Assembly (NCBI GenBank): GCA_002343335.1
Contig: DDSI01000034.1
Location: 1-8,359 of the forward strand
Direction: 5' to 3'
DNA: 8,359 nucleotides
Origin: Bacteriovoracaceae bacterium UBA2394
Lineage (GTDB): Bacteria; Bdellovibrionota; UBA2394
Made by a program: the position numbers and the translations under genes. Positions 1-6,401 of this stretch are shown piece after piece (the stretch's first letter is position 1; each line of letters opens with the position of its first letter). The notes beneath the pieces are model-generated. The model saw nothing but the letters and a program-made list of their open reading frames with translations. It was not told where the DNA came from and did not search any database.

Positions 1-848
1 CGCCACTCGTCATTGAGGGAATGGAGCCTGGTGGACAACTCACGCTCACCTCCGAGGTGGAGAATTTCCCAGGGTTTCCGGAGGGAATCATGGGTCCGGA
101 GCTTATGGAGAAGTTTCGAAAGCAGGCGGAACGATTTGGAGCCACTTATAAGTTGGGTCGGGTCACGAAGGTTGATTTCTCGAAGCGCCCTTTGAAATTA
201 TGGGTCGAGAGCGAGGAGTTGGCGGCGGATTCTGTGATCGTGGCATCGGGAGCTTCAGCCAAGTGGCTCGGAATCGAGTCCGAGAATAAATTTAAAGGTC
301 GAGGGGTAACAAGTTGTGCGACTTGCGATGGAGCCTTTTATAGAAATATGGACGTGGTCGTCGTCGGAGGCGGAGATTCAGCCATGGAGGAAGCGAACTT
401 TCTCACTCGTTTCTGCAGCAAAGTGACAATCATTCATCGTCGAGACACCTTTCGAGCGTCGAAGATTATGATCGAGCGTGCTCAGAAAAATCCCAAGATT
501 CAATTCATCACCGATAGCGCGATTGAAGAAATTCGCGGCGAGAAAGATGTCGATTCGGTTTTGATTCGAAATCTAAAGACCAAGGCTTCTCAAGAGCTCA
601 AAGTGAAGGGGGTCTTTGTGGCGATTGGCCATGTGCCGAATACGAGCATTTTTGAGGGCCAGCTCGACATGCATGATACCGGCTATCTGAAAGTGAAATC
701 TGAATCCACGGAGACCAATGTGGCGGGAGTCTTTAGTGCAGGAGACGTTCACGACTTTCGATACCGACAGGCGATCACGGCTTCGGGCAGTGGATGTCGA
801 GCCGCGATGGACGCTGAGAAATACCTTGAGGCGCTGCATTCAGCATGA
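1..848 (+). CDS. trxB: Thioredoxin reductase (NADPH), 5' truncated by the window edge
   Basis: This flavoenzyme uses NADPH, through FAD and a redox-active disulfide, to reduce thioredoxin in the cytoplasm. The frame is open from base 3 and gives 281 residues ending at TGA 846-848. By recalled alignment with E. coli TrxB about 30 N-terminal residues are missing, including the first FAD-binding GxGxxG; what remains begins with PLVIEGMEPGGQL, the usual segment just after that fold. The catalytic CATC (cysteine codons at 315-317 and 324-326) lies in SCATCDGAFYRN. It is followed by the NADPH-binding GGGDSAMEEA and HRRDTFRASK, the conserved AIGHVPNTSIFEGQL, and the C-terminal FAD motif GVFSAGDV with YRQAITASGSGC. 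All are canonical for low-molecular-weight TrxB, so I see no sign of decay. The stop overlaps the next gene's ATG by 4 bases, suggesting one operon. The true start and promoter lie outside the window. Confidence 0.97.
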   Translation, partial: PLVIEGMEPGGQLTLTSEVENFPGFPEGIMGPELMEKFRKQAERFGATYKLGRVTKVDFSKRPLKLWVESEELAADSVIVASGASAKWLGIESENKFKGRGVTSCATCDGAFYRNMDVVVVGGGDSAMEEANFLTRFCSKVTIIHRRDTFRASKIMIERAQKNPKIQFITDSAIEEIRGEKDVDSVLIRNLKTKASQELKVKGVFVAIGHVPNTSIFEGQLDMHDTGYLKVKSESTETNVAGVFSAGDVHDFRYRQAITASGSGCRAAMDAEKYLEALHSA

Positions 849-2227
849 GCGGGGATCCCACTCAAATTGGCCTGAGACCGGATCAATTAAAAAAAGATAC
901 TGAAACTTGTATCGTCTATGGACGCGATTGGACGCGCGTGCATGCGCCGTCGGCGAAGGCGGTGGCCTTTCCAGAATCGACTGCGGATGTGCAGCGAATC
1001 GTGCAGTGGGCGATGGCCAATCGCATGTGGCTTGTGCCTTCTGGTGGGCGAACGGGATTAGCGGGGGGTGCGGTGGCCTCTCGAGGAGAGCTCGTGGTCT
1101 CCATGGACCGCATGAACCAAATTTTAGAACTGAACGCTTACGATCGATTTGTGCGATGTCAGGCTGGCGTTGTAACTGAGGCGCTGCAGAATCATGTGCG
1201 AGATGCCGGCTTTTATTTTCCGGTCGACTTCGCCTCTCGCGGATCGAGTCATATTGGTGGAAATATCGCGACCAATGCGGGCGGCGTAAACGTGGTTCGG
1301 TACGGGATGATTCGCGAATGGGTTTTGAGTTTGGAAGTAGTGACGGGCGCCGGACAAATTTTGAAGCTAAATCGCGACCTGATTAAAAATAATGCCGGCT
1401 TAGACTTGCGACATCTGTTTGTGGGCAGCGAAGGCATTTTGGGGTTTATCACCGAGGCTTCTCTTCGCATCACCAATCCGCCAAAGGAACCGCAAGTCTT
1501 GCTCCTTGGAATTATGGATCTTTCGCAATCCATAGAAGTGCTAAAGCGTTTCCAATCCGCTCTTTCCGTAACGGCGTTCGAATTTTTCACGGATAAAGCC
1601 CTTCAGTATGTCTTGAGGGCTGCTCCGGAACTCGCGGCCCCCTTCAAAAATTCAACGTCGTTTTATTTGCTCATTGAATTCGAGAAGGACTCGGATGCGG
1701 CGGTGGATCGAGCGCTTGATGAATTCGAAAAACTGCAAGGGGCGGGAATCGTTTCCGAAGGAGCGCTCAGCCAAAACGAAACTCAGTTTAAAAGTTTTTG
1801 GTCTTATCGAGAGAGGATTTCAGAATCTCTTTCTTCGTATCGTCCATTTAAGGCAGATATCTCCGTGAGAGTTTCTAAAGTCCCTGAGTTCATAAGGCAG
1901 GCAGAAGAAGAACTGGAAAGAATTTCCTCAACTCTCGAAGTGGTTTGGTTCGGTCACATAGGGGATGGAAACCTGCATATCAATCTTTTGCCGCAGGGCA
2001 CTGGGCAAAGCGCCGAAGAATTTAAGAAAGAGTGTGATCGCAGTAGTGAACCTCTTTTTAATCTTCTAGCTAGTTTTGAGGGAAGCGTAAGTGCGGAGCA
2101 CGGCATCGGTCTTCTCAAAAAATCTTTACTCCCCCTCTCCCGCTCGATTGAAGAAATTGAGATCATGAGGAAGTTGAAGGAAGTTTTTGATCCAGAGGGA
2201 ATTATGAATCCGGGGAAGGTATTGTGA
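845..2227 (+). CDS. GlcD-family FAD-linked D-2-hydroxyacid dehydrogenase (D-lactate / glycolate / D-2-hydroxyglutarate type)
   Basis: This is a 460-residue flavoprotein of the vanillyl-alcohol-oxidase/PCMH fold that oxidises a D-2-hydroxyacid to the 2-oxoacid and passes electrons to a quinone, flavoprotein or cytochrome. The N-terminal PCMH FAD domain (about 36-216) has PSGGRTGLAGGAV (65-77), GGNIATNAGG (138-147) and GSEGILG (194-200). The FAD-oxidase C-terminal domain (about 220-460) has GHIGDGNLH (370-378) and SAEHGIG (416-422), whose His and Glu residues form the metal/substrate site in relatives, and ends in NPGKVL. Length and motifs are complete. The FWSYRERISESL and KADISVRVSKV segments remind me of D-2-hydroxyglutarate dehydrogenases, but substrate cannot be assigned from sequence; D-lactate or glycolate are alternatives. 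No partner iron-sulfur subunit (GlcF) is adjacent, which favours a single-subunit enzyme. The ATG lies within the trxB stop (ATGA) with only a weak upstream SD-like sequence, so translational coupling is likely. Confidence 0.93.
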   Translation: MSGDPTQIGLRPDQLKKDTETCIVYGRDWTRVHAPSAKAVAFPESTADVQRIVQWAMANRMWLVPSGGRTGLAGGAVASRGELVVSMDRMNQILELNAYDRFVRCQAGVVTEALQNHVRDAGFYFPVDFASRGSSHIGGNIATNAGGVNVVRYGMIREWVLSLEVVTGAGQILKLNRDLIKNNAGLDLRHLFVGSEGILGFITEASLRITNPPKEPQVLLLGIMDLSQSIEVLKRFQSALSVTAFEFFTDKALQYVLRAAPELAAPFKNSTSFYLLIEFEKDSDAAVDRALDEFEKLQGAGIVSEGALSQNETQFKSFWSYRERISESLSSYRPFKADISVRVSKVPEFIRQAEEELERISSTLEVVWFGHIGDGNLHINLLPQGTGQSAEEFKKECDRSSEPLFNLLASFEGSVSAEHGIGLLKKSLLPLSRSIEEIEIMRKLKEVFDPEGIMNPGKVL

Positions 2228-2613
2228 CTTCTTGGACGCGATCCTCCAGTCGATTTACGGTTTCTCAAGTAAGTGAACTGAAGGTGTACGTGGCGGGACG
2301 CAAAGAGCCCTATCCTCTCGTTTCGCTTTCAGCAGGAGGTTGTGGCATTTATTTAATGGAGCCAGATGCTCGACTAGAACCCTCTGGAACTTCGGAGAAG
2401 AGGAAAATTACCTTTCAATTTGAATTCGAAGGCATCATCAAAGGGCGCGAAACAATTCAGGGCTTGGCTCTCTATCGTCGAGAAATCGATCTTCAGGGAA
2501 AAATTGTTTATTACTATGGCTTCGAGTTTCTAGAGAATGATCGAGCAAAAATTCAACCGATCGTCGATGAAATCGAGCGAATGGAATTGATGGGCGTCGT
2601 CAGTCAGCACTGA
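2224..2613 (+). CDS. Small PilZ-domain protein, candidate c-di-GMP binder
   Basis: A 129-residue soluble protein that fits a single PilZ domain, the beta-barrel that binds cyclic di-GMP and transmits it to partner proteins. Seen: an N-terminal R6-S-S-S-R10 (the RxxxR phosphate clamp) and, 24 residues later, V33-S-L-S-A-G-G-C-G-I at the place of the second motif (D/N-x-S-x-x-G). The usual Asp/Asn is replaced by Ser34, while Ser36 and Gly39 remain. The C-terminal part, with YYYGFEFLEND followed by a charged helix, matches the last strand and helix of PilZ domains. There is no signal peptide, membrane segment or output domain. The start is GTG, overlapping the preceding TGA (GTGA) behind GGGGAAGG at 2212-2219; no later start would keep RxxxR. 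PilZ assignment is by motif pattern only, and c-di-GMP binding is inferred and weakened by the substitution. Confidence 0.75.
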   Translation: MTSWTRSSSRFTVSQVSELKVYVAGRKEPYPLVSLSAGGCGIYLMEPDARLEPSGTSEKRKITFQFEFEGIIKGRETIQGLALYRREIDLQGKIVYYYGFEFLENDRAKIQPIVDEIERMELMGVVSQH

Positions 2614-2626
2614 AAGCGCAACGCCC
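2592..2626. terminator. Weak inverted repeat between convergent operons, possible terminator
   Basis: GGGCGT (2592-2597) and ACGCCC (2621-2626) are perfect complements flanking a small inner CAGT/ACTG pair (2601-2604 and 2609-2612), so the RNA could fold into an interrupted hairpin across the stop codon of the PilZ gene. It sits in and beside the 24-base gap between the convergent PilZ and ugd genes, where a bidirectional terminator is expected. No T-run follows on either strand, so a classical intrinsic terminator is not supported. Confidence 0.28.
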
Positions 2627-2637
2627 GTCTAAGGTAC

Positions 2638-4017
2638 TTACACCGCTCGCATGCGCAGTTTTTTCTTAGCCACATCCGCTCCGGCCCTGCCCATTCCTAC
2701 TCGATAGTAGTCAAAGCCATATTGGCTCATGATCTCAGGATCGTAGATATTTCGTCCGTCGATAATGAGAGCATTTCTTAGCGAGGCTTTAATTTTTTTA
2801 AAGTTAGGCGTTCGAAACTCCTGCCACTCGGTCATGATGACGAGAGCGTCACATCCTTGAAGACAATCGTAGGCATCTTCAAACAGTTTTAAGTTTCCCT
2901 GACTGATCAAACCCTTCAAAACGTTTCTGGTGTGCGGCATAGCCACAGGATCATAGGCCTGAATCGTCGCTTTAGACCCGATCAGCTTTTCAATCATCGT
3001 GACTGACGGCGCTTCTCGCAGATCGTCCGTATTGGGCTTGAAGGATAATCCCCAAATGGCAATTTTCTTTTTGGCTAGATTATCGCCCAATGCGGTTTTC
3101 AATTTCTCAAATGCCCACAATTTTTGAGACTGATTTACTTCACGCGTGGCCAAAGGAAGTTGAAGCTTTAGGCCCGCTTCTTTTCCTTGGGCGATCAGAG
3201 ATTGCACGTCTTTTGGAAAGCAGCTTCCACCAAATCCGACACCTGGAAACAAAAACTGGTCGCCAATTCGTGAATCCGTGATCATCCCATCGCGTACTTC
3301 TCGGATGTCTGCCCCCAGAGTTTCACACAGATTGGCCATTTCGTTGATGAAGGAAATCTTCGTCGCCAAGAAAGTGTTGCATGCATATTTCACAAGTTCC
3401 GCTGAGCGTCGCGACATACACACGACGCGCTCGCGTTTCATCATGAAAGGTTTATAAAGAAAATTGAGTTGCGCTCTCGCTCCTGGATCATCGGTTCCGA
3501 TAATCACGCGTTCGGGTTTCAAGAAATCTTGAACGGCATTTCCTTGCTTTAAAAACTCCGGATTCGACACGACCTTGGGATTTTTGCGCTTCTTTCGAAA
3601 TGCTTCTTCAATCTGATCCCCGGTTCCCACGGGAACGGTGCTCTTTACTACTACGATTTTATCGGAAAGATCGCCCTTCAATTTCGATAAGGTTTCGACG
3701 ACGGAAAAAACTGCTCTCATATCGGCATGACCATTTGGAAGCTCGGGAGTTCCTACCGCGATAAAGTAGAATTCCGATTCTTGAAGAGCCTTCTGATATT
3801 CCGGACTTCCCACCGTCGTAAAAGAGATGTTGTTACGTTTTCGCGCTCGACCTACCAAATCCGATAGCTGAGGCTCGTAAAATGGAATTTCCCCATTGCG
3901 CAGACTATTGATTTTATTTTGATCCAGATCTGCAATCACCACGTGATTGCCAGAAGATGCAAGACCTGCACCTGTCACAAGACCAACGTATCCCGCTCCA
4001 AATACTAAAATTTCCAT
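2638..4017 (-). CDS. ugd: UDP-glucose 6-dehydrogenase
   Basis: Oxidises UDP-glucose to UDP-glucuronate with two NAD+ in the cytoplasm, supplying precursors for capsule, exopolysaccharide or lipopolysaccharide sugars. The 459-residue protein has all three family domains. An N-terminal Rossmann NAD domain carries GAGYVG (7-12). The central domain carries SNPEFLKQGNAV (151-162), the active-site Lys210 and Asn214 in VKYACNTF, and the catalytic Cys266 in GFGGSCFPKD (261-270). The C-terminal UDP-binding domain carries IWGLSFKPNTDDLREAPS. Key residues are spaced as in well-studied family members, and the length is at the long end of normal. The ATG start is fixed by an in-frame stop 12 bases upstream (TAA at 4027-4029 on the minus strand), and no clear Shine-Dalgarno precedes it. 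It is transcribed alone, divergent from the flavoprotein gene and convergent with the PilZ gene; no glycosyltransferase neighbours show which polymer it serves. Confidence 0.97.
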   Translation of the reverse strand: MEILVFGAGYVGLVTGAGLASSGNHVVIADLDQNKINSLRNGEIPFYEPQLSDLVGRARKRNNISFTTVGSPEYQKALQESEFYFIAVGTPELPNGHADMRAVFSVVETLSKLKGDLSDKIVVVKSTVPVGTGDQIEEAFRKKRKNPKVVSNPEFLKQGNAVQDFLKPERVIIGTDDPGARAQLNFLYKPFMMKRERVVCMSRRSAELVKYACNTFLATKISFINEMANLCETLGADIREVRDGMITDSRIGDQFLFPGVGFGGSCFPKDVQSLIAQGKEAGLKLQLPLATREVNQSQKLWAFEKLKTALGDNLAKKKIAIWGLSFKPNTDDLREAPSVTMIEKLIGSKATIQAYDPVAMPHTRNVLKGLISQGNLKLFEDAYDCLQGCDALVIMTEWQEFRTPNFKKIKASLRNALIIDGRNIYDPEIMSQYGFDYYRVGMGRAGADVAKKKLRMRAV

Positions 4018-4078
4018 CCGGTGAAGTTAACATCGAATTGCGTTGATCGCACCCATAATTCCCGGGAAGAGTGATCCC
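4018..4078. promoter_or_regulatory. Divergent intergenic region between ugd and the flavoprotein gene
   Basis: This 61-base gap must hold the promoters of both divergent units unless they lie inside coding sequence. On the plus strand CATAAT (4054-4059) resembles a -10 box, but no good -35 stands at the right distance. GGGAAGA (4064-4070) is a Shine-Dalgarno-like sequence 8 bases before GTG 4079 and supports that start. On the minus strand no convincing promoter or ribosome site can be read before ugd. No operator-like palindrome was seen. Confidence 0.35.
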
Positions 4079-5074
4079 GTGGCAGCACCCACCCATCTAA
4101 AATTGGCAATCATTGGGGGAGGCCCGGCGGGGCTGGCGATGGCCATTGAATACTTCCAGGCGGGAGGCCGAAGAGAAGACGTCGCGGTTTTTGAGAAAGG
4201 CCCCAACGTAGCCGAAGCTATCCGGAGATTTTATCCTGATAAAAAAATGACGATTGCCAATTATAAAGGATTGCCAACACAAACCGAGGGCTTCCTCAAA
4301 GTATTTTCCGATCTTACCAAGCCTGAAACGCTCACTTATTTTGAAGATCTCGTTCGAGAGCACCAAGTGCCGCTGCAACTGAATGCCGAAGTTTTTAAGG
4401 TTCAGCCGCATGGGGGGCGCTTTCAATTAGGAGTGGGTCAGCAGACTCTCACGGCAGACCTTGTCGCCATAGGAATTGGAATTTTAGGCAGACCCAACAA
4501 GCCGAGTTACAAAATCCCCGGATCCCTTCGTGACCATATTCTCTACGACCTTACCAGCCAGCCCGTCACTCATTGTAAGATTCTGGTCGTGGGTGGAGGG
4601 GACACGTCTTCGGAGTACTGTCAAATTTTGGCGGAAGAGGGAAATGAGGTGACCTTGGCCTATCGGGGAAAAGAATTCGCCCGCATGATGGATCAAAATA
4701 GATCCGCACTGGAGAATCTTCGTCAGCAGAATAAAATTCGCGTTCGCATGGAGTGTGACGTGAAGGAGGTTGGCGAGGAAGAGGGAAAGCCAAAGGCGAT
4801 TTTTGTGGATGAGAATAAATTCCCAGCGGAAAGGTTTGATAAGGTTCTCTATGCGATTGGGGGAACTACTCCGATTAACTTCTTAAAGATGGCGGGAGTG
4901 GACTGCGTGGACAATTGGCCCAAGCTCGGGCCGAGCGGCGAGACGAACCAACGCGGCCTCTACCTCATTGGGGATCTTGCGGTGGGAAAGCAGGGCGGTT
5001 CGATCATTACCGCTTATAATTCCGCATTCCGATCCATTCGCCACATGATGACGGAGGGTATGTTACTCAAATGA
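4079..5074 (+). CDS. Thioredoxin-reductase-like NAD(P)H/FAD oxidoreductase lacking CxxC (YpdA/FqrB-like)
   Basis: A 331-residue two-dinucleotide-domain flavoprotein. FAD-binding GGGPAG is at residues 13-18, the NAD(P)-binding GGGDTSSE at 172-179 with a YRGKEF segment after it, and the second FAD motif GLYLIGD at 293-299. It has the TrxR architecture but no CxxC, so it cannot work as a standard thioredoxin reductase. The Cys that I recall right after GGGP in bacillithiol reductase YpdA is Ala17 here. The IRRFYPDKK, RPNKPSYKIP and AIGGTTPINFL segments resemble, from memory, the epsilonproteobacterial flavodoxin:quinone/NADP reductase FqrB group, so an electron-transfer role with flavodoxin, ferredoxin or quinone is plausible but unproven. 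I chose GTG 4079 because GGGAAGA lies 8 bases upstream; an in-frame TTG at 4043 would add 12 residues but lacks a ribosome site. It overlaps the downstream methyltransferase by 4 bases (ATGA). Confidence 0.85.
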   Translation: MAAPTHLKLAIIGGGPAGLAMAIEYFQAGGRREDVAVFEKGPNVAEAIRRFYPDKKMTIANYKGLPTQTEGFLKVFSDLTKPETLTYFEDLVREHQVPLQLNAEVFKVQPHGGRFQLGVGQQTLTADLVAIGIGILGRPNKPSYKIPGSLRDHILYDLTSQPVTHCKILVVGGGDTSSEYCQILAEEGNEVTLAYRGKEFARMMDQNRSALENLRQQNKIRVRMECDVKEVGEEEGKPKAIFVDENKFPAERFDKVLYAIGGTTPINFLKMAGVDCVDNWPKLGPSGETNQRGLYLIGDLAVGKQGGSIITAYNSAFRSIRHMMTEGMLLK

Positions 5075-5808
5075 TTTCGCCCTATCATCTTGAGGTAGCA
5101 GAGCATTATGAGCGATTCCCTTATCCTCAATATCCTTGGTATGCGCTTGGCTCTTGGAGTGCACTTCAATCCGTCGACATAGCAAATTGGGGATTAAAAC
5201 GTGTTGCTCGAGATCTTTGGGTGGTGGGATGTGGAACGGTTGCGCCTCAGATGTTTGGCCGACGAAATCCTCGGCTCCGAATTTTAGCCACGGATCTCTC
5301 TCAAGCCTCTTTGGACATTGCTCTAAAGCGCTTAAGACTTTTCGGAACTCATAATGTTTGCCTGAGATGTGAGGATCTCATGGAAGCTCGATATGTGGAT
5401 GCCTTTGATGCGATCGATTGCTTTGGAGTATTGCATCACACCTTTTCTCCCCAGAAAGGTTTGGAGAAATTGGAGCGAGCGCTAAGGCCGGGGGGGGTCC
5501 TTCGACTCATGTTGTATTCTCGGAAAGCTCGGGAAAAAATAGAAAATCTGCGGGCCGAGATTGTGCGAGCGGGAATAAAAAACATTTCGGATGTCGTAAC
5601 TCATGTGCGGACTCAACTTGATCATTCGGAACGAACAGGCGATCTGAGTAATTCCTTTGGAATTGCGGATGCTATTTTGAATCCGATAATTCACGTCTTT
5701 GATGAAGATGCACTTGAAAATCTATTAAAGCAGTTTCCTTCGCTTCAAGTATTGCGTCGAAGCACCGAGGGAAATTTCGTCGTTCATCTGCTGAAGGATC
5801 CGGGTTAG
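5071..5808 (+). CDS. Class I SAM-dependent methyltransferase with N-terminal FPYPQYPW motif, substrate unknown
   Basis: A 245-residue Rossmann-fold methyltransferase. Motif I is LWVVGCGTVAPQ (49-60), with Val at the place of the usual third glycine. ATD at 73-75 supplies the acidic residue that should bind the SAM ribose, GVLHH (119-123) is the motif IV/post-IV region, and LRPGGVLRLMLYS (138-150) is typical of the Methyltransf_11/25 group. An N-terminal YERFPYPQYPW (13-23) followed by the fold, and LYSRKAREKIENLR after motif VI, recall a poorly characterised family often fused to TPR repeats in cyanobacteria and proteobacteria; this copy has no TPR. The C-terminal 80 residues are helical and probably form the substrate cap. 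The substrate is unknown. The ATG overlaps the flavoprotein stop, with GGAGGG (5053-5058) 12 bases upstream, so the two genes are probably co-translated. Its TAG shares bases with the queE stop on the other strand. Confidence 0.88.
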   Translation: MISPYHLEVAEHYERFPYPQYPWYALGSWSALQSVDIANWGLKRVARDLWVVGCGTVAPQMFGRRNPRLRILATDLSQASLDIALKRLRLFGTHNVCLRCEDLMEARYVDAFDAIDCFGVLHHTFSPQKGLEKLERALRPGGVLRLMLYSRKAREKIENLRAEIVRAGIKNISDVVTHVRTQLDHSERTGDLSNSFGIADAILNPIIHVFDEDALENLLKQFPSLQVLRRSTEGNFVVHLLKDPG

Positions 5809-6401
5809 CGAATGTTCAAAAATTTGTGTTGTTGTAGGGAAAGTCGCCACGGCGGATTTTTTTTCACCAAATCCAGGCACCACTTCAGATTTTTAGAGGG
5901 TAATTCATCTGCTTCAAAAGCGGGGCTGATCAAATAGTGTTCCGCTACGACGGTGGGTTTTGGAATACCCATCCCGTAAGAACGCACATACTTTACCTCA
6001 TGCGCTACTTTTTGCTCCAAGCAATGTTCCGCGCCCTTCGGTGAAACCGTGACCCAATCTATTTTGGGAGAGATGGCTCTTAAGCCATTCGTTTCTATAG
6101 CGAGTTTGTAGCCTTCTGCTTTCAAACGATCGATGAGTTCGTCATCGACTTGAAGACTGGGTTCACCGCCGGTGAGAATGACCCATTGGCAATCGGGAGA
6201 AAGCTCCTTCAAGTTTTTGACGATTTGATCGAGGGTCCATGACTCGCCGGACGTAAACTCGGTGTCACAATCGAAACCCATTTCCTCTTTATTGCACTTC
6301 AAATTGCAGCCGGAAAATCGCAGAAACAAGTTAGCAGTTCCCGCTCGGACGCCCTCTCCTTGCAAACTGAAGAACCATTCATTAATTCGGTAAGTCTTCA
6401 T
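5805..6401 (-). CDS. queE: 7-carboxy-7-deazaguanine synthase (radical SAM)
   Basis: Radical SAM enzyme that contracts the ring of 6-carboxy-5,6,7,8-tetrahydropterin to 7-carboxy-7-deazaguanine, the middle step to preQ0, using a [4Fe-4S] cluster, SAM and Mg2+. The 198-residue protein opens with INEWFFSLQGEG, the family signature, then TANLFLRFSGCNLKC. Cluster cysteines are probably Cys32, Cys36 and Cys45 (CX3CX8C), followed by D46-T47, the family's usual DT after the last cysteine. TGGEPSLQ (77-84), ETNG (103-106) and TVSPKG (118-123) are standard SAM and substrate-binding motifs. The six extra residues compared with CX3CX2C are discussed in the findings. ATG at 6401 is chosen because the family begins here and because it overlaps the queD stop by one base (TGATG), with GGAAAAG just upstream inside queD. 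A longer frame to 6503 exists but is queD sequence read in another frame. Confidence 0.93.
   Translation of the reverse strand: MKTYRINEWFFSLQGEGVRAGTANLFLRFSGCNLKCNKEEMGFDCDTEFTSGESWTLDQIVKNLKELSPDCQWVILTGGEPSLQVDDELIDRLKAEGYKLAIETNGLRAISPKIDWVTVSPKGAEHCLEQKVAHEVKYVRSYGMGIPKPTVVAEHYLISPAFEADELPSKNLKWCLDLVKKNPPWRLSLQQHKFLNIR

Noticed and set aside
573..839. Minus-strand open frame of 88 codons inside trxB
   Set aside because: It lies fully opposite the highly conserved TrxB C-terminus, and its translation has no recognisable motif.
1249..1590. Minus-strand open frame of 113 codons opposite the GlcD-like gene
   Set aside because: Complete overlap with a clear conserved enzyme; composition is that of an antisense shadow.
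1954..2268. Minus-strand open frame of 104 codons across the glcD/pilZ junction
   Set aside because: It spans two supported plus-strand genes, has a low-complexity Arg/Ser-rich translation and shows no motif.
4097..4426. Minus-strand open frame of 109 codons opposite the flavoprotein
   Set aside because: It faces the FAD-binding domain of a well-supported gene and has no family features of its own.
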